NCBI GenBank assembly: GCA_963817785.1
Contig: CAWFPL010000002.1
Location: forward strand, 248,001 to 312,000
Direction of reading: 5' to 3'
DNA length: 64,000 bases
DNA from: JAKALD01 sp963817785
GTDB lineage: Bacteria > Pseudomonadota > Gammaproteobacteria > Burkholderiales > SG8-39
Part shown: positions 7,894-15,656 of the stretch, one piece after another
Position numbering within the stretch: the first letter of the stretch is position 1
Layout of the letters: every line of letters starts with the position of its first letter
The notes under the pieces: generated by a model
What the model was told of the DNA's origin: nothing
Seen by the model: only the letters and a program-made list of their open reading frames with translations
The model's database searches: none
Program-made: the position numbers and the translations under genes

Positions 7894-8742
7894 TTACAGC
7901 TCCAGCCGCCGCCAGATCTCGCTCGCGAGCGCGGCCTGGTTGAGGGTATAGAAGTGCAGCCCCGGGGCACCGGCGGCGAGCAGCTTGTCGCACAGCGCGG
8001 TCACGGCGTCGAGGCCGAAGGCGCGGATCGAGGCCGTGTCGTCGCGATAGCTCTCCAGCTTGATGCGCATCCAGCGCGGGATCTCCGCCCCGCAGGCATC
8101 CGAGAAGCGCGCGAGCTGCGCGAAGTTGCCGATCGGCATGATCCCAGGGACGATCGGCACCTCGATGCCCGCCGCCCTGCAGTCGTCCACGAAGCGGAAA
8201 TACGCGTCGGTGTTGTAGAAGTACTGGGTGATCGCGCCGCTGGCACCGGCTTCGACCTTGATCCTGAAGGTACGGATCTCGTCGTCGGCGCTGCGCGTCT
8301 GCGGGTGGTACTCGGGGTAGCACGCCACGTCGATCTCGAACCAGTCGCCGGTCGTCTCGCGGATGAAGGCGACCAGGTCGCTCGCGTGGCGCAGCTCGCC
8401 CGAGCGCGCCAGGCCCGAAGGCAGGTCGCCGCGCAAGGCGACGACGTGGCGGATGCCGTGCGCGCGGTAGCGCTCGAGCTGCGCGGCCACTTCGGCGCGC
8501 GTCGAGGCGACGCACGAGATGTGCGGCGCGGCCTCGTAACCGGCGGCGCGGATCTCGAGCACGGTCTCGAGCGTGCCCTCGCGCGTCGAGCCGCCCGCGC
8601 CGTAGGTCACCGAGAAGAACCTGGGTTGGAGCCGCGCGAGCTGCTGCCAGGTGGTGCGCAGCTTCTCCCTGCCCTCCGGCGTCCTGGGCGGGAAGAGCTC
8701 GAAGCTGAAGGCACGCCCGTGCGTCCCGGCGGCGCTACTCAT
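7894..8742 (-). CDS. metF: 5,10-methylenetetrahydrofolate reductase
   Basis: A 282-residue flavoprotein that reduces methylene-THF to methyl-THF, the methyl donor for methionine synthesis. The N-terminal FELFPPRTPEG and SVTYGAGGST motifs, the ALRGD strand and the YFYNTDAYFRF region place it firmly in the MetF family at normal length. It is the last gene of a leftward set, ahcY-PF04020 protein-metF, and its ATG lies 8 bases inside the preceding gene. With metK just upstream, the block covers most of the SAM/methyl cycle. Confidence 0.95.
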   Translation of the reverse strand: MSSAAGTHGRAFSFELFPPRTPEGREKLRTTWQQLARLQPRFFSVTYGAGGSTREGTLETVLEIRAAGYEAAPHISCVASTRAEVAAQLERYRAHGIRHVVALRGDLPSGLARSGELRHASDLVAFIRETTGDWFEIDVACYPEYHPQTRSADDEIRTFRIKVEAGASGAITQYFYNTDAYFRFVDDCRAAGIEVPIVPGIMPIGNFAQLARFSDACGAEIPRWMRIKLESYRDDTASIRAFGLDAVTALCDKLLAAGAPGLHFYTLNQAALASEIWRRLEL

Positions 8743-9142
8743 GGTCGATCACCTGCCCTTCCAATACGCGCCCGCCCGGTGGCGGCGGTGGCGGCGGCGG
8801 GCGCCGCGGCAGCAGCAGCTGTGACAGCACCCAGGCGATCACGCCGTACAGGACGCCGCCGAACACGCCCGCCCAGAAGCCGCCCACCTCGAAGCCCCTG
8901 AGGATCGAGCCGACCGCCCAGAACAGCAGCCCGTTCAGCACGAAGTAGAACACCCCGAGCGTAAGCACGGTCGCGGGCAGGGTGAGCAGCACCAGCAGCG
9001 GGCGGATCAGCACGTTGACCAGGCCCAGCACCAGGGCGGCGACGAGCGCGGCGCCGAAGCTGGCGACGTGCACCGAGGGCAGCAGGTACGCGACCGCGAG
9101 CAGCGCGAGCGCGTTGAGGACCCAGGTGAACAGGAGCCGCAT
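8735..9142 (-). CDS. PF04020-type (phage holin 4 superfamily) membrane protein
   Basis: A 135-residue protein with four hydrophobic segments in the first 110 residues, including LVNVLIRPLLVLLTLPATVLTLG, typical of the YvlD/PF04020 family. A C-terminal tail follows with a run of eight prolines. Despite the family's holin label this is a chromosomal housekeeping companion found between ahcY and metF in many Betaproteobacteria; its function is unknown. The tail is encoded by GGN/CCN-rich repeats that reach into the metF start, so the genes overlap. Confidence 0.8.
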   Translation of the reverse strand: MRLLFTWVLNALALLAVAYLLPSVHVASFGAALVAALVLGLVNVLIRPLLVLLTLPATVLTLGVFYFVLNGLLFWAVGSILRGFEVGGFWAGVFGGVLYGVIAWVLSQLLLPRRPPPPPPPPGGRVLEGQVIDHE

Positions 9143-9160
9143 GGTCGGCGCCGGGGGCGG

Positions 9161-10579
9161 TCAGTAGCGGTAATGCTCCGACTTGTACGGGCCGTGCTTG
9201 GGCACGCCGATGTACCCGGCCTGCTCGTCGCTGAGCTCGGTCAGCATCGCGCCGAGCTTGGTGAGCTGCAGGCGCGCCACCTTTTCGTCGAGCGCCTTGG
9301 GCAGGATGTACACGCCCACGGGGTATTGCGCGGTGCGGACGTAGAGCTCGATCTGCGCCAGCACCTGGTTGGCGAATGAGGAGCTCATGACGTAGCTCGG
9401 GTGCCCGGTGGCGCAGCCCAGGTTCACCAGCCGTCCCTCGGCGAGCAGGATGATGCGCTTGCCGTCGGGAAAGATGACGTGGTCGACCTGCGGCTTGATG
9501 TTCTCCCACCGGTGAGCCTTGAGGCCGGCGACGTCGATCTCGTTGTCGAAGTGCCCGATGTTGCACACGATGGCGTTGTTCTTCATCGCCTTCATGTGCG
9601 CGTGCGTGATGACCTTGTAGTTGCCGGTCGCGGTGACGAAGATGTCGGCCTTGTCGGCGGCGTACTCCATGGTGACCACCTTGTAGCCTTCCATCGCCGC
9701 CTGCAGCGCGCAGATCGGGTCGATCTCGGTCACCCACACCTGCGCCTGCAGGCCGCGCAGCGCCTGCGCCGAGCCCTTGCCGACCTCGCCGTAGCCGCAC
9801 ACGACCGCGACCTTGCCGGCCACCATCACGTCGGTGGCGCGCTTGATGCCGTCGACCAGCGACTCGCGGCAGCCGTACACGTTGTCGAACTTGGACTTGG
9901 TGACCGAGTCGTTGACGTTGATCGCCGGGAACATGAGCCGGCCTTCCTTCGCCATCTGGTACAGGCGGTGCACGCCGGTGGTGGTCTCCTCGGTCACGCC
10001 CTTGATCTCCCTGGCGATGGCCGAGTACCAGCCGGGCTGCGCGGCAAGGCGCTTCCTGATCGCATTGAACAGCGAGGTCTCCTCCTCACTGGTCGGCTTG
10101 GCGATCAGCGACGCGTCCCGCTCGGCCCTGGCGCCGAGGTGCGCCAGCAGCGTCGCGTCGCCCCCGTCGTCGAGGATCATGTTGGGGCCGCTGCCGTCGC
10201 CGAACTCGAAGATGCGGTGCGTGAACTCCCAGTACTCGTCGAGCGACTCCCCCTTGTAGGCGAACACCGGAGTGCCGCCCGCGGCGATCGCCGCCGCGGC
10301 GTGATCCTGGGTGGAGAAGATGTTGCAGGAGGCCCAGCGCACCTCCGCCCCGAGCGCCTTCAGGGTCTCGATCAGCACCGCCGTCTGGATCGTCATGTGC
10401 AGCGAGCCGGCGATGCGCGCGCCCTTGAGCGGCTGCTGCCCGGCGTACTCCTGGCGGATCGCCATCAGCGCCGGCATCTCGGACTCGGCGATGGCGATTT
10501 CCTTGCGGCCCCAGTCCGCAAGCTTGAGGTCGGCGACCCGGTAATCGGTGAAGCGTGGATTGATGACCGCGGCGTTCAT
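9161..10579 (-). CDS. ahcY: adenosylhomocysteinase
   Basis: A 472-residue NAD-dependent SAH hydrolase, giving adenosine and homocysteine and relieving product inhibition of methyltransferases. Seen: GSLHMTIQTAVLIETL and SCNIFSTQDHAAAA substrate motifs, the GYGEVGKGSAQAL dinucleotide fold, and the C-terminal KSEHYRY ending typical of the family. AGGAG precedes the ATG. Its leader carries a SAH riboswitch with an overlapping terminator, so the enzyme is expected to be made when its own substrate accumulates. Confidence 0.97.
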   Translation of the reverse strand: MNAAVINPRFTDYRVADLKLADWGRKEIAIAESEMPALMAIRQEYAGQQPLKGARIAGSLHMTIQTAVLIETLKALGAEVRWASCNIFSTQDHAAAAIAAGGTPVFAYKGESLDEYWEFTHRIFEFGDGSGPNMILDDGGDATLLAHLGARAERDASLIAKPTSEEETSLFNAIRKRLAAQPGWYSAIAREIKGVTEETTTGVHRLYQMAKEGRLMFPAINVNDSVTKSKFDNVYGCRESLVDGIKRATDVMVAGKVAVVCGYGEVGKGSAQALRGLQAQVWVTEIDPICALQAAMEGYKVVTMEYAADKADIFVTATGNYKVITHAHMKAMKNNAIVCNIGHFDNEIDVAGLKAHRWENIKPQVDHVIFPDGKRIILLAEGRLVNLGCATGHPSYVMSSSFANQVLAQIELYVRTAQYPVGVYILPKALDEKVARLQLTKLGAMLTELSDEQAGYIGVPKHGPYKSEHYRY

Positions 10580-10611
10580 GGCACAGCTCCTGTTCTCAAG
10601 CGGCGGGCCAC

Positions 10612-10649
10612 AAAAAGCAAAGCGCCCGCACCGTTTCGGATGCGAGCGC
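10612..10649 (-). terminator. intrinsic terminator of the ahcY riboswitch
   Basis: In the leftward transcript, a stem with GCGC, a U-G wobble, CGCA, one bulged U and CCG pairs around an AAA loop, and is followed by UUUGCUUUUU. Its 5' arm includes the CGCUC that forms the 3' side of the SAH aptamer P1, so the two folds exclude each other. Confidence 0.65.
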
Positions 10650-10700
10650 CGTTGATTTCGCTGAGCCTGACCGGACGCCTGTCCGGACGCAACGCTCCTC
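10642..10700 (-). ncRNA. SAH riboswitch aptamer
   Basis: Read leftward the segment shows the conserved SAH-riboswitch blocks: GAGGAGCGUUGC at the 5' side, a CCGGAC/GUCCGG hairpin (P2), the CAGGCUC block, and AACGGCGCUC at the 3' side. P1 is GAGCG (10693-10697) with CGCUC (10644-10648). The element lies directly upstream of ahcY, the usual place for this class in Betaproteobacteria and Pseudomonas. Identification rests on remembered consensus, not on a covariance search. Confidence 0.85.
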
Positions 10701-10710
10701 AGCGCTGCGG

Positions 10711-10716
10711 ATTATA
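10711..10716 (-). promoter_or_regulatory. ahcY: -10 box of the ahcY promoter
   Basis: A perfect TATAAT in the leftward direction lies just after the metK stop and about ten bases before the riboswitch, so the aptamer would begin at the RNA 5' end. No convincing -35 is seen inside the metK end. Confidence 0.5.
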
Positions 10717-10718
10717 GC

Positions 10719-11879
10719 CTACGCCGCGGCCTTCAGAGCGAGCGCCTTGTCGGTCTCCTCCCAGGTGAACTCCGGCTCCTCGCGGCCGAAGTGCCCGTAG
10801 GCCGCAGTCTTGCGATAGATCGGGCGCAGCAGGTTGAGCGCCTGGATGATCGCCTTCGGGCGCAGGTCGAAGTTGACCGCCACCAGCTTGGAGAGCGCTT
10901 CGTCCGACATCTTGCCGGTGCCGTAGGTGGTCACCAGGACCGATACCGGCCTGGCGACGCCGATCGCGTAGGCGACCTGCACCAGGCACTTGCTGGCCAG
11001 GCCCGCCGCGACCACGTTCTTCGCCACGTAGCGCGCGGCATACGCCGCCGAGCGGTCCACCTTGGAGGGATCCTTGCCCGAGAAGGCGCCGCCGCCGTGC
11101 GGTGCCGCGCCGCCGTAGGTGTCGACGATGATCTTGCGCCCGGTGAGGCCGCAGTCGCCGTGCGGCCCGCCGACCACGAAGCGGCCGGTGGGATTGACCA
11201 GGTACTTCACCTCGCCCTTGATCATGCTCCTGGGCAGCACCGGCTTGATGATCTCCTCGATCACCGCCTCGGACAGCTTCTTGTGCTCGATGTCCGGCGC
11301 GTGTTGCGTCGAGAGCACCACGGTGTCGATGGAGTCGGGCTTGCCGTTGGCGTAGCGGATGGTGACCTGCGACTTGGCGTCCGGCCGCAGCCAGGGCAGG
11401 CGGCCGTCGCGGCGCAGCTCCGCCTGGCGCTCGACCAGCCGGTGCGACAGGTGGATCGGCAGCGGCATCAGCTGCGGCGTCTCGTCGCAGGCATAGCCGA
11501 ACATCAGTCCCTGGTCGCCGGCGCCCTGGTCGAGGTCGAGCCCGCGGCCCTCGTCCACGCCCTGCGCGATGTCCGGCGACTGCTTGTCGTAGGCCACCAG
11601 CACGGCGCAGCCCTTGTAGTCGATGCCGTACTCGGTGTTGTCGTAGCCGATCGACTTGATGGTCTCGCGCGCGACTTCCTGGAAGTCGATGTCGCGCGCC
11701 GCGGTGGTAATCTCGCCCGCGAGCACCACCAGGCCGGTGGTCACCATCGTCTCTGCCGCGACCCGGGCGCGGGGGTCTTTGGCTAGAATAGCGTCGAGAA
11801 CCGCGTCCGAAATCTGGTCCGCCACCTTGTCCGGATGGCCCTCGGACACCGACTCGGAAGTGAAAAGAAAGTCGTTCAT
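10719..11879 (-). CDS. metK: S-adenosylmethionine synthetase
   Basis: A 386-residue enzyme making SAM from methionine and ATP. Seen: TSESVSEGHPDKVADQISDA at the N-terminus, the GAGDQGLMFGYA motif, the GGGAFSGKDPSKVDRSAAYA phosphate-binding loop, and normal length. The start chosen gives the standard MNDFLFTSESV; the frame is open for another 24 codons upstream, but a good promoter lies just there. It heads the leftward methyl-cycle block but ahcY has its own promoter. Confidence 0.97.
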   Translation of the reverse strand: MNDFLFTSESVSEGHPDKVADQISDAVLDAILAKDPRARVAAETMVTTGLVVLAGEITTAARDIDFQEVARETIKSIGYDNTEYGIDYKGCAVLVAYDKQSPDIAQGVDEGRGLDLDQGAGDQGLMFGYACDETPQLMPLPIHLSHRLVERQAELRRDGRLPWLRPDAKSQVTIRYANGKPDSIDTVVLSTQHAPDIEHKKLSEAVIEEIIKPVLPRSMIKGEVKYLVNPTGRFVVGGPHGDCGLTGRKIIVDTYGGAAPHGGGAFSGKDPSKVDRSAAYAARYVAKNVVAAGLASKCLVQVAYAIGVARPVSVLVTTYGTGKMSDEALSKLVAVNFDLRPKAIIQALNLLRPIYRKTAAYGHFGREEPEFTWEETDKALALKAAA

Positions 11880-11950
11880 TGGGGTCGCCTGATCTGGAGA
11901 AAATCCTTGCCTGAAAAAACGCGCTACACCGCTCGCGAGGGCGGCACGCA

Positions 11951-11979
11951 AGGATAGCAGAGCTTGCCGGAGATCCCAA
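11951..11979 (-). promoter_or_regulatory. metK: metK promoter with extended -10
   Basis: Leftward, TTGGGA and TATCCT are 17 bases apart, with TGC just before the -10 (extended -10). The start would be near 11944, leaving a leader of about 65 bases that holds a short GC hairpin and a six-T tract. Confidence 0.5.
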
Positions 11980-12004
11980 GCATCCCCCCGGCTCGCGCGA
12001 GGTC

Positions 12005-12862
12005 ATGGCGCGCGTGCTGATGCGCCTCGCGGCGCGCCTGCCGCTTCGGCTGCTGCACGCCGCGGGCGCGCTGCTGGGGTGGGCCATGTATGGGATCTCG
12101 CCCACCTATCGGCGACAACTGCTCGACAATCTGGCGCGCGCCGGCTATCGCGACGCGCGCACGCGCCGCGCCGCCATCGCCGAGGCGGGCAGGATGATCG
12201 CCGAGCTGCCGGCGTTGTGGTTCCGGCCTCACCGCGAGGTGGCCGAACTGGTGCGCGCGGTCGAGGGCCAGGCCGAAATGCTCGCCGCGCACGCGCGCGG
12301 CGAGCCGCTGTTGTTCCTCACGCCGCACCTGGGCTGCTTCGAGGTGACTTCTCTGTACGCCGCCACGCTCATGCCGATCACGGTCCTGTACCGCCCGCCG
12401 AAGATCGCGGCGCTCGAACCGCTGGTGCGCGCCGGGCGCGAGCGGCCCAACGTGCGGCTCGCGCCGGCCGATCTCACCGGCGTGCGCGAGGTGCTGGCCG
12501 CGCTCAAGCGCGGCGGGGCGGCGGGCGTGCTGCCCGACCAGGTGCCGGGCGTGGGCGAGGGCGAGTGGGCGCCGTTCTTCGGTGCTGCGGCCTACACGAT
12601 GACCTTTGCCGCGAAGCTCGCCGAACGCCCGGGTGTTCGCTGCTATCTCGCCTACGCGCGGCGCCTGCCGCGAGGCGCGGGCTACGCGATCGCGCTGCGC
12701 CAGTACCCGGCGGCGCGCTCCGGCGAGAGCCCGACGCAGCGCCTCAACCGCGCGCTCGAAGGGCTGATTCGCGAATGCCCGGAGCAGTATCTGTGGGGCT
12801 ATAACCGCTACAAGACGCCGAGCGGCGCGAAGCCCGCGCCAGCGATGCAATCGTCCGAATGA
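12005..12862 (+). CDS. lysophospholipid/lauroyl acyltransferase, LpxL/HtrB family (first copy)
   Basis: A 285-residue inner-membrane acyltransferase with one N-terminal hydrophobic helix and the HX4E catalytic motif HLGCFE near residue 108. LpxL-type enzymes add secondary acyl chains to lipid A precursors. The second block, LPDQVPGVGEGEWAPFFG, fits the family's substrate-binding region. It is divergent from metK and overlaps the next, paralogous gene by ATGA, so both are made from one message. Which copy acts first on lipid A cannot be told. Confidence 0.85.
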   Translation: MARVLMRLAARLPLRLLHAAGALLGWAMYGISPTYRRQLLDNLARAGYRDARTRRAAIAEAGRMIAELPALWFRPHREVAELVRAVEGQAEMLAAHARGEPLLFLTPHLGCFEVTSLYAATLMPITVLYRPPKIAALEPLVRAGRERPNVRLAPADLTGVREVLAALKRGGAAGVLPDQVPGVGEGEWAPFFGAAAYTMTFAAKLAERPGVRCYLAYARRLPRGAGYAIALRQYPAARSGESPTQRLNRALEGLIRECPEQYLWGYNRYKTPSGAKPAPAMQSSE

Positions 12863-13728
12863 GCCGCATCGTATTCGCTTTGATGTGGCTGGCGCATTTC
12901 CTGCCGCTCGGCCTGCTGGCCGCGCTCGGCAACGCGGTCGGCGCGGCCGCGTTCTGGCTGATCCCCGAGCGCCGGCGCGTGACGCGCATCAATCTCGCCC
13001 GCTGCTTCCCCGGCATGGACCCGGCGGCGCGCGAGCACCTGGCGCGGGCGCATTTCCGCGCATTCACGCGCGCCTTCCTCGAGCATGCGCTGCTGTGGTG
13101 GGCCTCGCCCGCGCGCCTCCGGCGCCTGGTGCGCCTCGAGGGGCTGGAGCACCTGCGGGCGCTGCACGGCCGTCCGGTGATCCTGCTCATGCCGCATTTC
13201 GTCGGGCTCGACGCGGCGGTGACGCGCCTCAGCTGCGAGCTGGACGTCGCCGGCATTTACGCGCGGCAGAAGAATCTGCTGTACGAGCGGTTGCTGGCGC
13301 GCGGGCGCAACCGCTTCGGGCGCACGCGGATGATCTCGCGTCAGGACGGCGTGCGACCGGCGATCCGGGCGATCAGGGAGGGCTACCCGTTCTGCTACCT
13401 GCCCGACCTCGATTTCGGCCCGCGCGACTCGATCTTCGTACCGTTCTTCGGCGTCCCGGCGGCGACCGTGACCGGCGCGTCGCGCATGGCCCGGCTCGCC
13501 GGCGCCAAGGTGCTGCCGTGCGTGGCGCGCATGTTGCCGGGCGCCGGCGGCTACGTGACGACGATTTACCCGCCGTGGACGGATTTCCCGACCGAGGACC
13601 TCGCCGCCGACACGCGGCGGGTGAACGCGTTCATCGAGCAGCGCGTGCTCGAGATGCCCGAGCAGTACTTCTGGCTGCACAAGCGATTCAAGACGCGCCC
13701 GCCCGGCGAGGCGCGTTTTTACGACTAG
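12859..13728 (+). CDS. lauroyl/myristoyl acyltransferase, LpxL/LpxM family (second copy)
   Basis: A 289-residue paralogue of the preceding gene with an N-terminal membrane helix, the HX4D motif HFVGLD near residue 114 and a YLPDLDFGPRDSIFVPFFG block. It probably adds the other secondary acyl chain of lipid A at the cytoplasmic face of the inner membrane. The two copies differ at the acidic residue of the motif (E in the first, D here). Tandem htrB-like genes next to metK and dapF are a common betaproteobacterial arrangement. Confidence 0.87.
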   Translation: MSRIVFALMWLAHFLPLGLLAALGNAVGAAAFWLIPERRRVTRINLARCFPGMDPAAREHLARAHFRAFTRAFLEHALLWWASPARLRRLVRLEGLEHLRALHGRPVILLMPHFVGLDAAVTRLSCELDVAGIYARQKNLLYERLLARGRNRFGRTRMISRQDGVRPAIRAIREGYPFCYLPDLDFGPRDSIFVPFFGVPAATVTGASRMARLAGAKVLPCVARMLPGAGGYVTTIYPPWTDFPTEDLAADTRRVNAFIEQRVLEMPEQYFWLHKRFKTRPPGEARFYD

Positions 13729-13739
13729 AATTGCGCCCG

Positions 13740-14162
13740 GTGTTCCGCAATCCCTCCGACGACGAGATGCGCGCGCTGCTCGCGCAGGCGAGGAGCATCG
13801 CGGTGGTCGGCCTGTCGCCCAGGCCGGAGCGGCCCAGCCACCGCATCGCGAGCCGGCTCAAGGACTGGGGCTATCGCGTCATCCCGGTGCACCCGGCGGT
13901 GGACGAAGTGCTGGGCGAGAAGGCCTACGCGCGGCTCGCCGACGTCCCCGGCCCGATCGATCTGGTCGACGTGTTCCGCCCGGCGCATGCGATCGGACCG
14001 CTGGTCGAGGAGTGCATCGCGCTCGGGCTGCCCGCGATCTGGATCCAGGAGGGCATCGTCGACGAGCCGGCCGCCGAGCGCGCGCGCACCGCGGGGATGT
14101 TCACCGTGATGGACCGCTGCATCTCGGTCGACTATCGCCGCCTGATGGGACGGACGGCTTGA
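13740..14162 (+). CDS. CoA-binding domain protein (YccU type)
   Basis: A 140-residue Rossmann-like single domain. SIAVVGLSPRPERPSHRIA near residue 20 is the nucleotide/CoA-binding loop, followed by VIPVHPAVDEVLG and a DRCISVDYRRL end, as in PF13380 proteins. Function is not established for the family. A GTG gives the usual FRNPSDDEMRALL start; a TTG three codons earlier is possible. Its stop overlaps the TTG start of dapF. Confidence 0.75.
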   Translation: MFRNPSDDEMRALLAQARSIAVVGLSPRPERPSHRIASRLKDWGYRVIPVHPAVDEVLGEKAYARLADVPGPIDLVDVFRPAHAIGPLVEECIALGLPAIWIQEGIVDEPAAERARTAGMFTVMDRCISVDYRRLMGRTA

Positions 14163-14992
14163 CCACGCTGCGCTTCGCCAAGATGCAGGGCGCGGGCAAC
14201 GATTTCGTGGTGCTCGATGCCACGCGCGAGCCGCTCGCGCTCTCGGCCGCGCAGCTCAGGCATCTTGCCGACCGCCATTTCGGCGTCGGCTGCGACCAGA
14301 TTCTGGTGGTCGAGCCGGCGGCGCAGCCGCAGGCCGATTTCCGCTATCGCATCTTCAACGCCGACGGCGGCGAGGTGGAGCAGTGCGGCAACGGCGCGCG
14401 CTGCTTCGTGAAGTTCGTCCACGCCAGAGGCCTGAGCGCCAAGCGCGAGATTCGCGTCGAGACGCTGGGCGGCGTGATCGCGCCGCGGCTGGAGGACGAC
14501 GGCGAGGTCTCGGTCGACATGGGAGCGCCGATCTTCGAGCACGCGCGCGTGCCGTTCGTCGCCGAGCACCCGGGGCTGGTGCATGCGATCGAGGTCGGTG
14601 GCCGGTCGGTCGAGGTGGCGGTGCTGTCGATGGGCAACCCGCATGCGGTGCAGGTGGTGCCCGACGTGGACGCCGCGCCGGTTGCCAGCCAGGGCCCGTT
14701 GCTCGAGCGCCACGCGCGTTTCCCGCGGCGCGTGAACGCGGGCTACATGCAGGTGCTGGACCGGCAGCGCATTCGCCTGCGCGTGTACGAGCGCGGCGCC
14801 GGCGAGACGCTTGCCTGCGGCACGGGCGCGTGCGCGGCAGTGGTCGCGGGCGTGCTGCGCGGGCTGCTCGATTCGCCGGTGGCGGTGCAGACGCGCGGCG
14901 GCACGTTGACCATCGCTTGGACGGGCGGCGACAATGCCGTCTGGATGAAAGGGCCCGCCGAGTTCGTGTTCGAGGGCGCGATCGAGTTATAG
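14159..14992 (+). CDS. dapF: diaminopimelate epimerase
   Basis: A 277-residue PLP-independent racemase converting LL- to meso-diaminopimelate for lysine and peptidoglycan. Both catalytic cysteines are seen: EQCGNGARC in the first half and LACGTGACAA in the second. FAKMQGAGNDFVVLD is the normal N-terminus. The start is a TTG whose last two bases belong to the TGA of the preceding gene; no ATG gives a sensible protein. The order dapF-DUF484-xerC is conserved in Beta- and Gammaproteobacteria. Confidence 0.95.
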   Translation: MTTLRFAKMQGAGNDFVVLDATREPLALSAAQLRHLADRHFGVGCDQILVVEPAAQPQADFRYRIFNADGGEVEQCGNGARCFVKFVHARGLSAKREIRVETLGGVIAPRLEDDGEVSVDMGAPIFEHARVPFVAEHPGLVHAIEVGGRSVEVAVLSMGNPHAVQVVPDVDAAPVASQGPLLERHARFPRRVNAGYMQVLDRQRIRLRVYERGAGETLACGTGACAAVVAGVLRGLLDSPVAVQTRGGTLTIAWTGGDNAVWMKGPAEFVFEGAIEL

Positions 14993-15000
14993 GAACGACC

Positions 15001-15645
15001 ATGACGGCAGAAGACGTCGCGCAGTTTCTCAAGCACAACCCGCAGTTCTTCGACCAGTTCCCGGATCTCCTCGAGTCGATCTACGTGCCGCACCCGTACG
15101 GCGGGCGCGCCATTCCGCTCTCGGAGCGCCAGATCCTCGGCCTGCGCGAAAAGGCCAAGCTGCTCGAAGGCAAGCTGAGCGAGCTGATCCAGTTCGGCGA
15201 GGACAACGACGCTATCGGCGAGAAGGTCCACCGCCTGGCGCTTGCGCTGCTCGCCGCGCGCGATTTCAGCTCGACGGTGCACGCGCTGTATTTCCACCTG
15301 CGCGAGGACTTCGCGGTGCCGCACGTCGCGCTGCGCGTCTGGGGCAAGACGCTGCTCGACGGCACCCTCGAGGGCTCGCCGGTGAGCGACGAGCTGCGCC
15401 TGCAGGTCGAGGCGATGGGCGCGCCCGAGTGCGGCCCGGCGGGCGGCAATCCCTTCCTGCCCTGGTTTCGCGAGGCGCGCGATCACGTGCGCTCGGTGGC
15501 GCTGGTGCCGCTCGGCCAGACCAAGCGCCACGGCATGCTGGTGCTCGGCAGCGAGGATGCGGAGCGCTTCTACGCCGAGATGGGCACGCTGTTCCTGAGC
15601 CGCATCGGCGAGCTGGCCAGCGCGGCGCTCGCGGCGCGCCTGTAG
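15001..15645 (+). CDS. DUF484 family protein
   Basis: A 214-residue cytosolic protein. The N-terminal VAQFLKHNPQFFDQFPDLLE is the DUF484 hallmark; a helical region and a GAF-like C-terminal half (LVPLGQTKRHGMLVLGSED) follow. Biochemical function is unknown. It lies 8 bases after dapF and 11 before xerC, so it is part of the same operon. Confidence 0.85.
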   Translation: MTAEDVAQFLKHNPQFFDQFPDLLESIYVPHPYGGRAIPLSERQILGLREKAKLLEGKLSELIQFGEDNDAIGEKVHRLALALLAARDFSSTVHALYFHLREDFAVPHVALRVWGKTLLDGTLEGSPVSDELRLQVEAMGAPECGPAGGNPFLPWFREARDHVRSVALVPLGQTKRHGMLVLGSEDAERFYAEMGTLFLSRIGELASAALAARL

Positions 15646-15656
15646 GCGGGGCAGGC

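Noticed and set aside
8735..9142. Holin-family protein as a sign of a prophage
   Set aside because: No other phage gene is near; it sits in the methyl-cycle operon as in many Betaproteobacteria.
11880..11950. SAM riboswitch before metK
   Set aside because: None of the conserved cores of SAM-I, SAM-II or SAM/SAH classes could be recognised and the leader is short.
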